Assembly: GCA_035620975.1 (NCBI GenBank)
Contig: DASPFV010000264.1
Coordinates: forward strand, 1 to 64,000
Direction of reading: 5' to 3'
Length of the DNA stretch: 64,000 bases
DNA from: DASPFV01 sp035620975
GTDB lineage: Bacteria > Acidobacteriota > Vicinamibacteria > Vicinamibacterales > 2-12-FULL-66-21
Shown: positions 24,600-33,692 of the stretch, one piece after another
How positions within the stretch are numbered: the stretch's first letter is position 1
Layout: each line of letters opens with the position of its first letter
Notes under the pieces: generated by a model
What the model saw: the letters and a program-made list of their open reading frames with translations, nothing else
What the model was told of the DNA's origin: nothing
The model's database searches: none
Made by a program: the position numbers and the translations under genes

Positions 24600-25198
24600 T
24601 TCGCATCCTGATTGCCGAGGATCAGGCGATGGTCCTCGGCGCGCTGAGTGCTTTGCTGGAAATCGAGCCGGACCTCGCGGTCGTCGCGCAGGCCCGCTCC
24701 GGCACGGAGGCGCTGGACCTGGCCCGGCGCCACCGGCCCGACGTCGTCGTGACCGACATCGAGATGCCCGGCATGAGCGGACTGGATCTCGCTGCAGAGC
24801 TGCGGCGCGGCGGACATCCCACGCGCGTCCTCATGCTCACGACCTTTGCGCGGCCCGGCTATCTGCGACGGGCCCTCGACGCGGGCGTGGCCGGCTACCT
24901 GCTCAAGGACGCTCCTTCGAGCCAGCTCGCCGACGCAATCCGCCGCGTGGCCGGCGGCGGCCGCGTCGTGGATCCCGCGCTGGCCGCCGAGGCCTGGACC
25001 GCACCCGACCCGCTCACCGACCGCGAGCGTCAGGTGCTGCGGCTCGCCGATGAAGGCCTGTCCGGCGCCGAGATCGCGAAACACCTGAAGCTCTCGGAGG
25101 GCACCGTCCGCAACTACCTCTCGGAATCGATCGGCAAGCTGGGTGCGAGGAACCGCGTCGAAGCCGCGCGACTCGCGCGTCAGAAAGGCTGGCTGTAG
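24596..25198 (+). CDS. NarL/DesR-family response regulator
   Basis: The 200-residue protein has a receiver domain with acidic pocket EDQ (8-10), phosphoacceptor Asp54 (VTDIEMPGM), Thr in LTTF and Lys in LLKDA. It ends in a LuxR-type HTH (LTDRERQVLRLADEGLSGAEI) followed by NYLSESIGKLGARNRVEAARLA. It is the partner of the overlapping kinase. The adjacent exporter operon is a plausible target, as in desKR-like loci. Confidence 0.93.
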   Translation: MIRILIAEDQAMVLGALSALLEIEPDLAVVAQARSGTEALDLARRHRPDVVVTDIEMPGMSGLDLAAELRRGGHPTRVLMLTTFARPGYLRRALDAGVAGYLLKDAPSSQLADAIRRVAGGGRVVDPALAAEAWTAPDPLTDRERQVLRLADEGLSGAEIAKHLKLSEGTVRNYLSESIGKLGARNRVEAARLARQKGWL

Positions 25199-25227
25199 CA
25201 GGCTGCTGTTCGATCGAGCTGTTCAGC

Positions 25228-25256
25228 TTGACACTCCCGCTGCTGGCACCTACATT
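25228..25256 (+). promoter_or_regulatory. Predicted sigma-70 promoter upstream of the di-heme protein
   Basis: TTGACA (25228-25233) and TACATT (25251-25256) are separated by 17 nt. It lies about 120 bp before ATG 25379 in the gap after the response regulator. This is the best consensus-like promoter in the window. Confidence 0.6.
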
Positions 25257-25378
25257 CCGGCACTCCTGCGAAGTGCCCGACGGCGATTCCGCGCTCCCGT
25301 GAGCCGGCCAGCCGGTGGTGTGCACGATCGCGTGGTCTGGCGATCGGAGCCTGGGATCACTGCCCCTCGAGGTGTCCC

Positions 25379-27172
25379 ATGCGCGTCGTCCTCTCCTCTC
25401 CCCGCTTCCGGAGATCGCTCGTCGCCTCGACCATCGCCGCCGTGCTTGTTGTCGGCGCGACGCTCGGCCGGGCGATCGTGACCGAGCTCGGCAACGTGCG
25501 CGCGCTGCACGCGCCCGCGGCCGTGCACGCCGATCAGGCCGCCCTGAACGTCCTGCCGGCTGCAGATCGGTACCACCAGGCGTTCCAGCTCGGTGACGAG
25601 CTGTTCGCAACCGCGTTCAACGCCCTCGACGGCGGCGGGGCGAACGTAGGGAACGGCCAGCGATTCACGCGCATGCCGCGCGCGGATCTCAAGGGCTCCG
25701 GCGAGTGGTATGCACACACACCGCAGCGCGTCACCGGCCCGAACGCCCAGGGCTGCTTCGAGTGTCACGAGCAGCCCTTCGAGGATGGGTCGGGCACGGG
25801 CGCGGCGAACGTCCATCGCGATGCGTTTCGCACCGCCAACGTCGCGCACTTCATACAGCGCAACACGCCGCATGTCTTCGCTCCTGGCGCGATTCAGCGG
25901 CTCGCCGAGGAGATGACGGACGAGCTGTTCGCCCTCCAGCAGCAGCTCACACAGGAGGTCTGCCGCGCAGCCGCGACCCGGACGGTCAAGCTGGTGGCCA
26001 AAGGCGTGAGCTTCGGCACGCTCGCGGCGTCGCGGACGACGGCATCCCCGTGCCAGGTCGCGTTCGACACCTCGGGAGTTCAGGGCATCGACTTCCTGGC
26101 GTCCGTCGAGAACCCGGCTGCCGCCCCCGAGCTCATCGTCAGGCCGTTCCAGTGGAAGGGCAGCGTGGCCTTCCTGCGCGACTTCAATCGGGGCGCGGCC
26201 CACAACGAGCTCGGGATGCAGTCGGTGGAGATCGTGGGCGACGACGTCGATGGGGACTTCGACGGCGTCGTCAACGAGCTGACGATCGGCGACCAGACGG
26301 CGCTCACCATCTACATGGCCGCGCAGCCGCGGCCGACGTCGCTGCTCGAGCTGAATTCGCTCGGGCTCCTCGAGCCCGCGCTGACCAGTGCGCAGACCGC
26401 GCAGATCCAGCGCGGCCGCCAGGTGTTCGAGCAGGTGGGCTGCGCGACGTGCCACATCCCCAGCCTTCCGATCAACGCGCCTGTTTTCAGCGAGCCGAGC
26501 CAGAACGCGGCGTACCGGGACGGCGCGACGTTCCCCGCAGGCCAGAGCCCGGTGGCGCGCGGCGTGGATCCTGCGAACCCGATCGCGTTCGACCTCACCA
26601 GGGATCAGCCCGACAATGTCATCCGGCGGCAGGACGGCAGCATCCTCGCGCACCTCGGCGCGTTCACGGAACGCGATCGCCAGGGGCGCACCGTCGTGGA
26701 GCTCTATGGCGACCTGAAGCGGCACGCGATGGGCCCCAGGCTCGCGGAGCCCGTCAACGAGATCGCCGGCGACGACGTCACGCCGATCCCGCTCGATCCG
26801 CGCAACCGCCACACGCCAGACACGTTCCTGACCGAAAACCTGTGGGGCGTCGGATCGACCGCCCCGTACATGCATGACGGCCGGGCGACGACGCTGACCG
26901 AGGCCATCCTCGAGCACGCGGCGTCCGACACCGACACCGCGAGCGAGGCCAGGGCCTCGCGGGCAGCTTTCCTGGCGCGCTCGATGGCGGACCGCCAGGC
27001 CGTGATCGCCTTCCTCGAAAACCTGGTGCTGTTCAAGCTCGAGGAGGAAGAGGAACAGGAACAGGCCGGACTGGCGGGCACGGCTATGGCGTTGCTGGCC
27101 GCGCCGGCCAGCCCCCGCCAGGTTGTGAAGATCGCGCCCAAGGGATTCCGCATCCGGGTGAACCCCGAGTAA
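25379..27172 (+). CDS. Di-heme c-type oxidoreductase (MauG/thiol-oxidoreductase-like)
   Basis: The 597-residue exported protein has a signal segment at about residues 10-30 and two c-type heme sites, CFECH (126-130) and CATCH (355-359). The distal YMHDGR (497-502) is typical of cytochrome c peroxidase/MauG relatives. The long ~220-residue separation of hemes and the QRFTRMPRADL segment match di-heme proteins annotated as thiol oxidoreductase-like. It should act in the periplasm in electron transfer or peroxide-dependent oxidation. The C-terminus has a very acidic run (EEEEEQEQ) and a hydrophobic tail. It is probably transcribed alone from the promoter at 25228. Confidence 0.82.
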   Translation: MRVVLSSPRFRRSLVASTIAAVLVVGATLGRAIVTELGNVRALHAPAAVHADQAALNVLPAADRYHQAFQLGDELFATAFNALDGGGANVGNGQRFTRMPRADLKGSGEWYAHTPQRVTGPNAQGCFECHEQPFEDGSGTGAANVHRDAFRTANVAHFIQRNTPHVFAPGAIQRLAEEMTDELFALQQQLTQEVCRAAATRTVKLVAKGVSFGTLAASRTTASPCQVAFDTSGVQGIDFLASVENPAAAPELIVRPFQWKGSVAFLRDFNRGAAHNELGMQSVEIVGDDVDGDFDGVVNELTIGDQTALTIYMAAQPRPTSLLELNSLGLLEPALTSAQTAQIQRGRQVFEQVGCATCHIPSLPINAPVFSEPSQNAAYRDGATFPAGQSPVARGVDPANPIAFDLTRDQPDNVIRRQDGSILAHLGAFTERDRQGRTVVELYGDLKRHAMGPRLAEPVNEIAGDDVTPIPLDPRNRHTPDTFLTENLWGVGSTAPYMHDGRATTLTEAILEHAASDTDTASEARASRAAFLARSMADRQAVIAFLENLVLFKLEEEEEQEQAGLAGTAMALLAAPASPRQVVKIAPKGFRIRVNPE

Positions 27173-27393
27173 CAGTCCGCCGGCGCCGGAGAATCGGCGG
27201 ACGCATGTCCGCCTGGCGTGACGATCTCGCGCACGATCTCACGTTCGTAATCGACTGACGGTTTCGTGAGTGAGGCGAGTTCGCGCAACGGCGTGAACAC
27301 CGCGAATGCGGCCGATCCGTGCGCAGTGCCGCGAGGGCGCTGCGCACGGCGACCGGGAATGGCCTTTGCCTGTCCGCTCGGCGCGGAGGTTCC

Positions 27394-27738
27394 ATGAGCA
27401 ACGGCCAGTCGATCGTGATCAAGGGCGAGATCAGCGGGAACGAAGACCTCACCATCGCCGGACGCGTGGAAGGGAAAATACAGCTCGGCGGACGGGTGCT
27501 GACGCTCGCGCCCGGATCGCACGTGAACGGCGGCATCACCGCAGGAACGGTCGTCGTGTCCGGTGAAGTCGAGGGCAGCATCTCGGCTACGACGCGCCTG
27601 GAAATCCGCAACACGGCCGTCGTCGCGGGAGAGCTCAAGACGCCGTCTCTGCTGATTGCCGACGGCGCCAAGGTGAGCGCCACGATCGAGATGCCTCAGC
27701 GGGAACGCCGCGCGCCGGGACTCGCCGTGGCGGTGTAG
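27394..27738 (+). CDS. Bactofilin (polymer-forming cytoskeletal protein)
   Basis: The 114-residue protein is almost entirely the right-handed beta-helix bactofilin domain: IVIKGEISGNEDLTIAGRVEGKI, then repeated G-x-V and x-V-x-G-x-V turns (GTVVVSGEVEGSI, TAVVAGELKTPSLLI). Bactofilins polymerise without nucleotide and organise the envelope or cell shape. ATG 27394 has GGAGG at good spacing. The last 43 bp overlap the 3' end of the convergent hydrolase gene. Confidence 0.88.
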   Translation: MSNGQSIVIKGEISGNEDLTIAGRVEGKIQLGGRVLTLAPGSHVNGGITAGTVVVSGEVEGSISATTRLEIRNTAVVAGELKTPSLLIADGAKVSATIEMPQRERRAPGLAVAV

Positions 27739-28541
27739 ACCGCCCCGGCCACCGCCCGGATCACCTCCGGCCCGGCCACGAGCGCGAAATCGTTGTGGTC
27801 GGCCCGCTCGATCACGACGAGCTCCTTCGGCTCCGCCGCCGCCTCGAACAGACGGCGGCTCAACGGGGCGGGCACGATGCTGTCGTGCGCGGCCGTGATG
27901 ACGACGACCGGACAACGCACTTGCGAGATGCGATCGACCGCCGGATAGCGATCGCGCAGGAGCAACGACACGGGCAGGAACCCGAAATGGTACCGGCCCG
28001 CGTCGACGAGCGACGTGAACGGGGACCGCAGCACCAGCGCGAGTGGCGGGCGCTCCACCGCCAGCCGCACGGCCACCGCGGCCCCGAGCGACTCCCCGAA
28101 GTACACCACGCGATCGTCGCGCACGTCGGCTCGCGTCTCGAGATAGCGGCGCGCCGCGGCGGCGTCGCGCGCGAGCCCCGCCTCCGACGGCGAGCCGGGG
28201 TTCCCGCCGTAGCCCCGGTAGTCGAACAGCAGGACCGACAGTCCCACTGCGGCCAGCCCCTCGGCGAGATCCGCCCGGTACGCCCGGTTGCCGGCATTGC
28301 CGTTGAACACCAGAACCGTCGTTCCGTCCCCTGCCGGAGTCGTCGGAACGAACCATCCGTGCAGCGTGAGGCCGTCCGCCGTGGGGAACGTCACGGGCTC
28401 CGCCCGTGGCAACCCGACCTGCGCCGGCGCCGGCACGTGCCCGGACGGGAAGTAGATCATCCGCCGCTGGCCCGCCCATATCAGCAGGAGCACCAGCGCT
28501 GCGGCCCCGGCGAGCGCCAACCCGACACGCCACATGTCCAT
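27696..28541 (-). CDS. Membrane-anchored alpha/beta hydrolase (Bem46/ABHD13-like)
   Basis: The 281-residue protein has an N-terminal transmembrane helix (about 5-23) followed by RRMIYFPSG, a signature of Bem46/ABHD13-like hydrolases. The nucleophile elbow is GESLG (Ser151), with Asp220 in AAHDSIV and His249 in ADHND. It probably cleaves an ester or acts as a peptidase on the periplasmic face; the substrate is unknown. ATG 28541 was chosen since it begins just before the helix. A TGGCCTGACCA site lies at 28564-28574. Its 3' end overlaps the bactofilin gene by 43 bp. Confidence 0.83.
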   Translation of the reverse strand: MDMWRVGLALAGAAALVLLLIWAGQRRMIYFPSGHVPAPAQVGLPRAEPVTFPTADGLTLHGWFVPTTPAGDGTTVLVFNGNAGNRAYRADLAEGLAAVGLSVLLFDYRGYGGNPGSPSEAGLARDAAAARRYLETRADVRDDRVVYFGESLGAAVAVRLAVERPPLALVLRSPFTSLVDAGRYHFGFLPVSLLLRDRYPAVDRISQVRCPVVVITAAHDSIVPAPLSRRLFEAAAEPKELVVIERADHNDFALVAGPEVIRAVAGAVYTATASPGARRSR

Positions 28542-28563
28542 GCACCTGGCTCCCTGACAGGAC

Positions 28564-28574
28564 TGGCCTGACCA
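28564..28574. promoter_or_regulatory. TGGCCTGACCA, near-match to the GntR operator motif
   Basis: It differs by one base from the TGGTCTGACCA site at 7851. It lies 23-33 nt upstream of the alpha/beta hydrolase start on the minus strand. The match could be chance given the short motif. Confidence 0.25.
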
Positions 28575-28733
28575 GGTCATGTTCGCACAGCGGCCCCGCG
28601 TGAGCGACCACGTTTCCGGAAGCGGTGCCCGGGTCGAGCAGTTCTGGCTCCCGACCAACGTGCCTGTGTTCGACAGTGGAAGCCGGGAAGTCACGTTCAT
28701 CATTCACGGAGTGGAAACGTCACGCGCGCGCTG

Positions 28734-29054
28734 GTGCTCGAGCGCTGGCTGAAGGAGCAGCGAACAGCGGTGCAGGAGCAGCTGACTACGCTGGACCGCA
28801 TGCGGCATATCCTCGGAGATCGCCTGCAGCGACTCGACAGCACGGCACGGCAACCCGGGGGGCATCTCCGCGGTCTGCCGGCCAACGTCTCGATAGAGGC
28901 ACTCGCTGCGGGCATCCGCGAATCACGCGCGGCTGGTTATCGACCGGCCGGCGATACGGCGCCGGCGTCAGGAATCTACGCGGCCTATCACCGGGGCGTC
29001 TGTGGTCTCGCGAAGGCTGCGGAAGGACCAGCTGTTCTCGTCACCCCGATGTGA
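28734..29054 (+). CDS. Possible small hypothetical protein
   Basis: This open frame of 106 codons begins at GTG 28734 in the gap upstream of glpF. Residues 2-35 form a plausible amphipathic helix (LERWLKEQRTAVQEQLTTLD), and Cys occurs once. No family is recognised, no Shine-Dalgarno precedes the GTG, and the frame remains open further upstream, so it may be non-coding or a remnant. The rest of the 28542-29119 gap shows no gene. Confidence 0.3.
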   Translation: MLERWLKEQRTAVQEQLTTLDRMRHILGDRLQRLDSTARQPGGHLRGLPANVSIEALAAGIRESRAAGYRPAGDTAPASGIYAAYHRGVCGLAKAAEGPAVLVTPM

Positions 29055-29119
29055 CGCACGTGATAGCATCCGCCTGCCTCAGCCGGCAGAGCAGTCGCCG
29101 GTGCGGAGTAGGAGGGTGG

Positions 29120-29869
29120 ATGGAGACGCTGCTCGCAGAATTCGTCGGCACGATGTTGCTGGTCCTGCTCGGCGACGGAGTCGTCGCGAACGTCGTCCTG
29201 GGCAGGACCAAGGGCCATCAGTCGGGCTGGATTGTCATCACGGTGGGATGGGGCGTCGCGGTGGCCATGGCCGTCTACGCCGTAGGACGCATCAGCGGAG
29301 CCCATATCAACCCCGCCGTGACCGTCGGGCTGGCCGCCATCGGGAGTTTCGCGTGGGCGGACGTGCCGGGGTATGTGGCGGCCCAGATCGCGGGAGCGTT
29401 CGTCGGGGCCGTGCTCGTGTGGCTGACCTACCTGCCGCACTGGGCTCCCACGGCTGACCCTGACGCCAAGCTGGCCGTGTTCTGCACCGGCCCGGCGGTC
29501 CGCCACACCGGCGCCAACCTCGCCACCGAAGTGATCGGGACTGCCGTGCTGCTCTTCGGCATCCTGGCCATCGCCGCCAACGCGCAGGCGCTGGTACGCC
29601 CGGACGACGTCGATCTGTCGCTCGTCTTCAGCCGCGGGCTGCAGCCGCTCGTCGTGGGCGTCCTGGTGCTCGGCATCGGCCTGTCGCTCGGCGGCCCGAC
29701 CGGCTATGCGATCAATCCGGCCCGCGATCTGGGTCCACGACTGGCCCACGCGACGCTGCCCATTCCGGGCAAGCGCGATTCGGACTGGAGCTACGCGTGG
29801 ATCCCGGTGATCGGGCCGCTGGCGGGCGGTGTGATCGGCGCGGGCCTCTACTGGCTCGTGGGCTTCTGA
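29120..29869 (+). CDS. glpF: Aquaglyceroporin (glycerol facilitator)
   Basis: The 249-residue MIP-family channel has six helices and the two half-helix motifs HINPAVT (NPA 64-66) and YAINPARDLGPR (NPA 199-201). The Asp after NPAR (NPARD) is characteristic of glycerol-conducting members. ATG 29120 is preceded by a strong AGGAGG. Glycerol kinase lies 243 bp downstream on the same strand, so the pair takes up and traps glycerol. Confidence 0.92.
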   Translation: METLLAEFVGTMLLVLLGDGVVANVVLGRTKGHQSGWIVITVGWGVAVAMAVYAVGRISGAHINPAVTVGLAAIGSFAWADVPGYVAAQIAGAFVGAVLVWLTYLPHWAPTADPDAKLAVFCTGPAVRHTGANLATEVIGTAVLLFGILAIAANAQALVRPDDVDLSLVFSRGLQPLVVGVLVLGIGLSLGGPTGYAINPARDLGPRLAHATLPIPGKRDSDWSYAWIPVIGPLAGGVIGAGLYWLVGF

Positions 29870-29902
29870 ATCGCGGATAGCGGAGTCTCGGGATCCGGAC
29901 GT

Positions 29903-29964
29903 GTCCGCCGGAGCCCGGAGGGCGAAGCGACGCGGACCTGTCCGCCGGAGCCCGGAGGGCGAAG
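29903..29964 (+). repeat. Two 25-bp direct repeats between glpF and glpK
   Basis: Positions 29903-29927 and 29940-29964 are identical (core GTCCGCCGGAGCCCGGAGGG), with a 37-bp period. The unit contains the inverted-type CCGGAGCCCGG. It resembles dispersed intergenic repeats of Acidobacteriota rather than a regulatory site. Otherwise the 243-bp gap has no feature. Confidence 0.7.
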
Positions 29965-30112
29965 GCGCGGAGCACAGGACGGGACGCGACTGGATCGCCT
30001 GACGTGAACGGAGTTGCAGTGCGGACCGCATTGCAGATGCATCGCGTCCGCGGCCGCTGGACCGGAAACACCTGACCCGAACGTTGGACAACTGAGACCA
30101 AGGACCAGACGC

Positions 30113-31627
30113 ATGCCTCTCGTGGGAGCGCTCGACCAGGGGACCACCAGTACCCGTTTCATGGTGTTCGACGGGAGCGGCAACGAGATCGCGCGCCACC
30201 AGCTCGAGCACGAGCAGATCATGACCCGGCCCGGCTGGGTGGAGCACGATCCGCTCGAGATTGCCGAGCGGACGAACACCGTCATTGCCGGGGCGCTGCG
30301 GCATGCCGGCCTGGCCGCATCCGATCTGGCCGCGATCGGCGTGACGAACCAGCGCGAGACCACGGTCGTGTGGAATCCCAGGACCGGCCGGCCCTGGTAC
30401 AACGCCATTGTCTGGCAGGACACGCGAACGGACCGGATCGTCAGCGCGCTCGACCGCGGCCCGGAGGGGGCCATCGTCCGGCGGAAGACCGGCCTGCCGC
30501 CGGCCACCTATTTCTCGGGACCCAAGTACCAGTGGATCCTCGACAACGTGGAGGGCGTGCGCGACGCCGCGGAGCGCGGCGAGGCCGTCTTCGGCACGAT
30601 AGAGAGCTGGGTCATCTGGAACCTGACCGGCGGCATCGACGGCGGGGCGCACGTCACCGACGTCACGAACGCCAGCCGGACGATGCTCATGGATCTGCGG
30701 ACGCTGGAGTGGGACGATGAGCTGCTCGCGATGTTCGGGATTCCACGAGCGTCGCTGCCCGCTATCCGGGCCTCCTCCGACGAACGCTCGTACGGCCGGA
30801 CGCGCCGATCGGGTCCGGTCGGCGGCGAGGTGCCCGTCTGCGGCGCGCTCGGCGACCAGCAGGCCGCCACGCTGGGGCAGGTCTGCACGGCCATCGGCGA
30901 AGCCAAGAACACGTACGGCACGGGCAACTTCATGCTGCTCAACACGGGCCGGCAGATCGTTCCCTCGAAGTCGGGGCTGCTGACCACGGTGTGCTACAAG
31001 CTGGGCACCGCCGACGCCGTCTACGCGCTGGAAGGATCGATCGCCGTCACCGGATCGGCGGTGCAGTGGCTGCGCGACCAGCTCGGGATCATCAAGACTG
31101 CCGCCGAGATCGAGCCGCTGGCGGCCGGCGTCGAGAGCACGGGGGGCGTCTATTTCGTGCCGGCGTTCTCAGGGCTGTTCGCGCCATACTGGCGATCCGA
31201 CGCGCGCGGGGTCATCGTCGGGCTGTCGAGGTATCACACCAGCGCGCACCTCGCGCGCGCCACGCTCGAAGCCATCTGCTTCCAGACCCGCGACGTCGTC
31301 GAGGCCATGACCGCCGACTCCGGTGTCCGGCTCGAGGTGCTCAAGGTCGACGGCGGCGCCACGGTGAACGACACGCTGATGCAGCTCCAGGCGGACATCC
31401 TCGGCGTTCCGGTGGTGCGGCCGGTCGTGGCCGAGACGACGGCGCTCGGTGCGGCCTACGCGGCCGGCCTCGCGACCGGCGTCTGGAAGGATCTCCAGCA
31501 GCTCCGGAAGCACTGGAAGGCCGACCGGCACTGGGGGCCGCGGTGGAGCGAGGACCAGCGCGAGTCGACCTACCGCGGATGGAAGAAAGCGGTCGAGCGA
31601 AGCCTCGACTGGGTGGACGTCGGGTAG
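30113..31627 (+). CDS. glpK: Glycerol kinase
   Basis: The 504-residue FGGY kinase opens VGALDQGTTSTRFMVFD. It has GVTNQRETTVVWN, NAIVWQDTRT, the GALGDQQAATLGQ segment, GTGNFMLLNTG, PAFSGLFAPYWRSDARG (FGGY signature region) and KVDGGATVNDTLMQLQADILG. It phosphorylates glycerol to sn-glycerol-3-phosphate. The length is that of typical GlpK. The ATG is preceded by AAGGA. It ends six bases before the convergent DUF1080 gene. No glycerol-3-phosphate dehydrogenase is in the window. Confidence 0.96.
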   Translation: MPLVGALDQGTTSTRFMVFDGSGNEIARHQLEHEQIMTRPGWVEHDPLEIAERTNTVIAGALRHAGLAASDLAAIGVTNQRETTVVWNPRTGRPWYNAIVWQDTRTDRIVSALDRGPEGAIVRRKTGLPPATYFSGPKYQWILDNVEGVRDAAERGEAVFGTIESWVIWNLTGGIDGGAHVTDVTNASRTMLMDLRTLEWDDELLAMFGIPRASLPAIRASSDERSYGRTRRSGPVGGEVPVCGALGDQQAATLGQVCTAIGEAKNTYGTGNFMLLNTGRQIVPSKSGLLTTVCYKLGTADAVYALEGSIAVTGSAVQWLRDQLGIIKTAAEIEPLAAGVESTGGVYFVPAFSGLFAPYWRSDARGVIVGLSRYHTSAHLARATLEAICFQTRDVVEAMTADSGVRLEVLKVDGGATVNDTLMQLQADILGVPVVRPVVAETTALGAAYAAGLATGVWKDLQQLRKHWKADRHWGPRWSEDQRESTYRGWKKAVERSLDWVDVG

Positions 31628-31633
31628 CCCGCG

Positions 31634-32383
31634 TCAGAGCTCCTTGATCGCGATGTTCCGGAACTGCACGAGGCTCGGCGGGCTGACCCACTTGCCGTCC
31701 TTCTTCGAGCCATGGTGCTGGAGCGCGATCGGTCCGCGCGCGGGAATCCCCGGCAGCTGCGCGTTCGAGATCACCTCCTCGCCGTTCAGCACGACGGTGA
31801 GCCGGTCCCCGCGCATCGTGATTTCGAAGGCATTCCACTGGCCGATGTCCCGGTCGGCGAGTTTCTTCGGCGTCACGCCCGCCCGCACGGCCGCCGGCAT
31901 CTTGGCGTCCATTCGATAGCCGTACACTTCGCCGGATCCGATGGGCCAGCCCCAGATGTTCACCTGCGCCTTGGATTCGCCCCTCAGATAGACGCCCGAG
32001 TCCGAATCGGGGACGGCCATGCGGATATCGCGGCCGTCGGCGCCCTTCTTGTGCGTGCCGTCCGGCCTGACGATCGGCACGTTCGGGTTCACGTAGGGCG
32101 TGTCCTTGATGCGCCACTCGAGGCGCAGGACGAAGTCGCCGAACTCTTTCTCGGTCCACAGCGACTTGTCGCCGGAAGCCTCGCTCTCCGCGTCGTAGTC
32201 GATCACCCCGTCCACGATCTTCCAGTGGCCGTTGTCGCCCGCTGGCACTTTCCACCCCGTGAGGTCCTTACCATTGAAGAGCGGCGTGAAGCCGTCCTTG
32301 TCCTGGGCGCGGCCGGACCCGCCCGCGAGCAGCAAGGCGACAACGACGACGGGCGCGGCGTGATGTGGTCTCATCATAGGCAT
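31634..32383 (-). CDS. DUF1080 (3-keto-disaccharide hydrolase-like) secreted protein
   Basis: The 249-residue protein has a signal peptide (about residues 1-26, cleavage near GRAQ), then the DUF1080 jelly-roll: FTPLFNGKDLTGW at the start, DSGVYLRGES in the middle, GQWNAFEITMRGDRLTVVLNG and GPIALQHHGS near the end. Members studied in gut Bacteroides hydrolyse 3-keto glycosides after oxidation by Gfo/Idh enzymes; several of the latter follow here. ATG 32383 has AGGA at short spacing. Confidence 0.88.
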   Translation of the reverse strand: MPMMRPHHAAPVVVVALLLAGGSGRAQDKDGFTPLFNGKDLTGWKVPAGDNGHWKIVDGVIDYDAESEASGDKSLWTEKEFGDFVLRLEWRIKDTPYVNPNVPIVRPDGTHKKGADGRDIRMAVPDSDSGVYLRGESKAQVNIWGWPIGSGEVYGYRMDAKMPAAVRAGVTPKKLADRDIGQWNAFEITMRGDRLTVVLNGEEVISNAQLPGIPARGPIALQHHGSKKDGKWVSPPSLVQFRNIAIKEL

Positions 32384-32504
32384 CTGTTCCTGTGAACGGC
32401 CGGGGTTGAATGGTCATGTCTTATCACAGGCCGGCTCCCGGCTGGAAGCCCGGAGCGGGGGTCTGGAGGCGACAGGATCGGCAGATAGTGTAGGCTACGA
32501 ATCG

Positions 32505-33620
32505 ATGCCCACAGCAGACGGAAAACTCGGCGTCGGCGTGGCCGGCGTCGGCTGGTGCGCGGCGCAGCACATCACCGCCTTCCAGCGGAACCCGCACACG
32601 GAAGTCACCTGGCTGGCCGGCCGGGACGAGGGCCGCATCCGCGGCAACCTGGACAAGTACGGGGTGAGCCTGCCCCGGGCGCGCGTCACGACGCGTTTCG
32701 ACGACCTGCTGACGGCCCCCGACGTCGACATCATCACCATCACGTCGGCGAACCACCTGCACGCCGGCCAGGCCGTCGCGACCGCGCGGGCCGGCAAGCA
32801 CATGGTGCTCGAAAAACCCACCGGCCTGGACGAGCAGGAGCTCGTCCGGATCCGCGACGCCGTGCGCGCCGCCGGCATCCGCACCATCGTTTCGTTCGAG
32901 CTGCGCTACAACCCGTTCCTGAAGTTCGCCCGCTGGCTCCGGACCTCCGGGACGCTCGGGAACATCCGCTTCGCCCGGACCCAGTACCTGTCGAACGTCA
33001 CCGACTGGTACGCTGGCTGGGACTGGGTGCGCACGCGCGAGAGCGGGCGCAGCCACCTGCTGGCCGCCGGCTGCCATGCCGTGGACGCGCTGCGCTGGTG
33101 CGCGGGCCGGGAGGCGGTCGAGGTCAGCGCCTACCATACGCATTTCACCGCCGGCTACGAGTGGCCGACCTCGATCGTCGTGAACGCCCGGCTCGACGGT
33201 GGCGCGCTCGGGCACGTCACCAGCTCCACGGATTTCATGCTGCCCTACACCTTCAGTGTCGAGCTGATGGGCGACCGGGCGACACTGCGGCAGGATCTGC
33301 TCCAGTCGCTGGAACCGGGCGGGCTCGATCTCGAGGCGCTGCGCGCGGCGAATCCGTTCGATGATGTCGCGCTGGAGCCTGGACGGGACACGAACGGCCG
33401 CCCGTGCATTCGCATCCGGTGCGACATGCCGGGATCCGCCGACGTCAGCCACCATCCGTTCCAGGCCGAGATGGACGAGCTGGTGGCTTGCATTCGCGAG
33501 GGGCGGGACACGTCGATCGACGTCTTCGACGCGCAGAAGACGATGGAGTTCTGTCTGGCGGCGGACCAGTCGGCCGATCGCGGCGGCGCGCCGGTGGCGT
33601 TGCCGCTCGTTCCTGCGTAG
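32505..33620 (+). CDS. Gfo/Idh/MocA oxidoreductase, cytoplasmic
   Basis: The 371-residue protein has the Rossmann motif GVAGVGWCAAQH, the central SANHLHAGQA, and LEKPTG (EKP) with the following helix. There is no leader, unlike the next gene. The C-terminal domain has SHLLAAGCHAVDALRWCAG, with a His at the usual catalytic region. It probably oxidises or reduces a sugar or inositol with NAD(P). ATG 32505 is 34 residues into the open frame and starts at the Rossmann fold. A GGTTC repeat lies between it and the next Gfo/Idh gene. Confidence 0.86.
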   Translation: MPTADGKLGVGVAGVGWCAAQHITAFQRNPHTEVTWLAGRDEGRIRGNLDKYGVSLPRARVTTRFDDLLTAPDVDIITITSANHLHAGQAVATARAGKHMVLEKPTGLDEQELVRIRDAVRAAGIRTIVSFELRYNPFLKFARWLRTSGTLGNIRFARTQYLSNVTDWYAGWDWVRTRESGRSHLLAAGCHAVDALRWCAGREAVEVSAYHTHFTAGYEWPTSIVVNARLDGGALGHVTSSTDFMLPYTFSVELMGDRATLRQDLLQSLEPGGLDLEALRAANPFDDVALEPGRDTNGRPCIRIRCDMPGSADVSHHPFQAEMDELVACIREGRDTSIDVFDAQKTMEFCLAADQSADRGGAPVALPLVPA

Positions 33621-33623
33621 TTT

Positions 33624-33682
33624 TCAGGTTCAGGGTTCCAGGTGCACGGTTCCAGGGTCAAGGTTCAAAGTTCAGGGTTCAG
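33624..33682 (+). repeat. GGTTCAG-type heptamer repeat
   Basis: Degenerate tandem heptamers end in TTCAGGAG, so the last unit also supplies the AGGAG ribosome binding site of the gene starting at 33693. Confidence 0.8.
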
Positions 33683-33692
33683 GAGATGCAGC

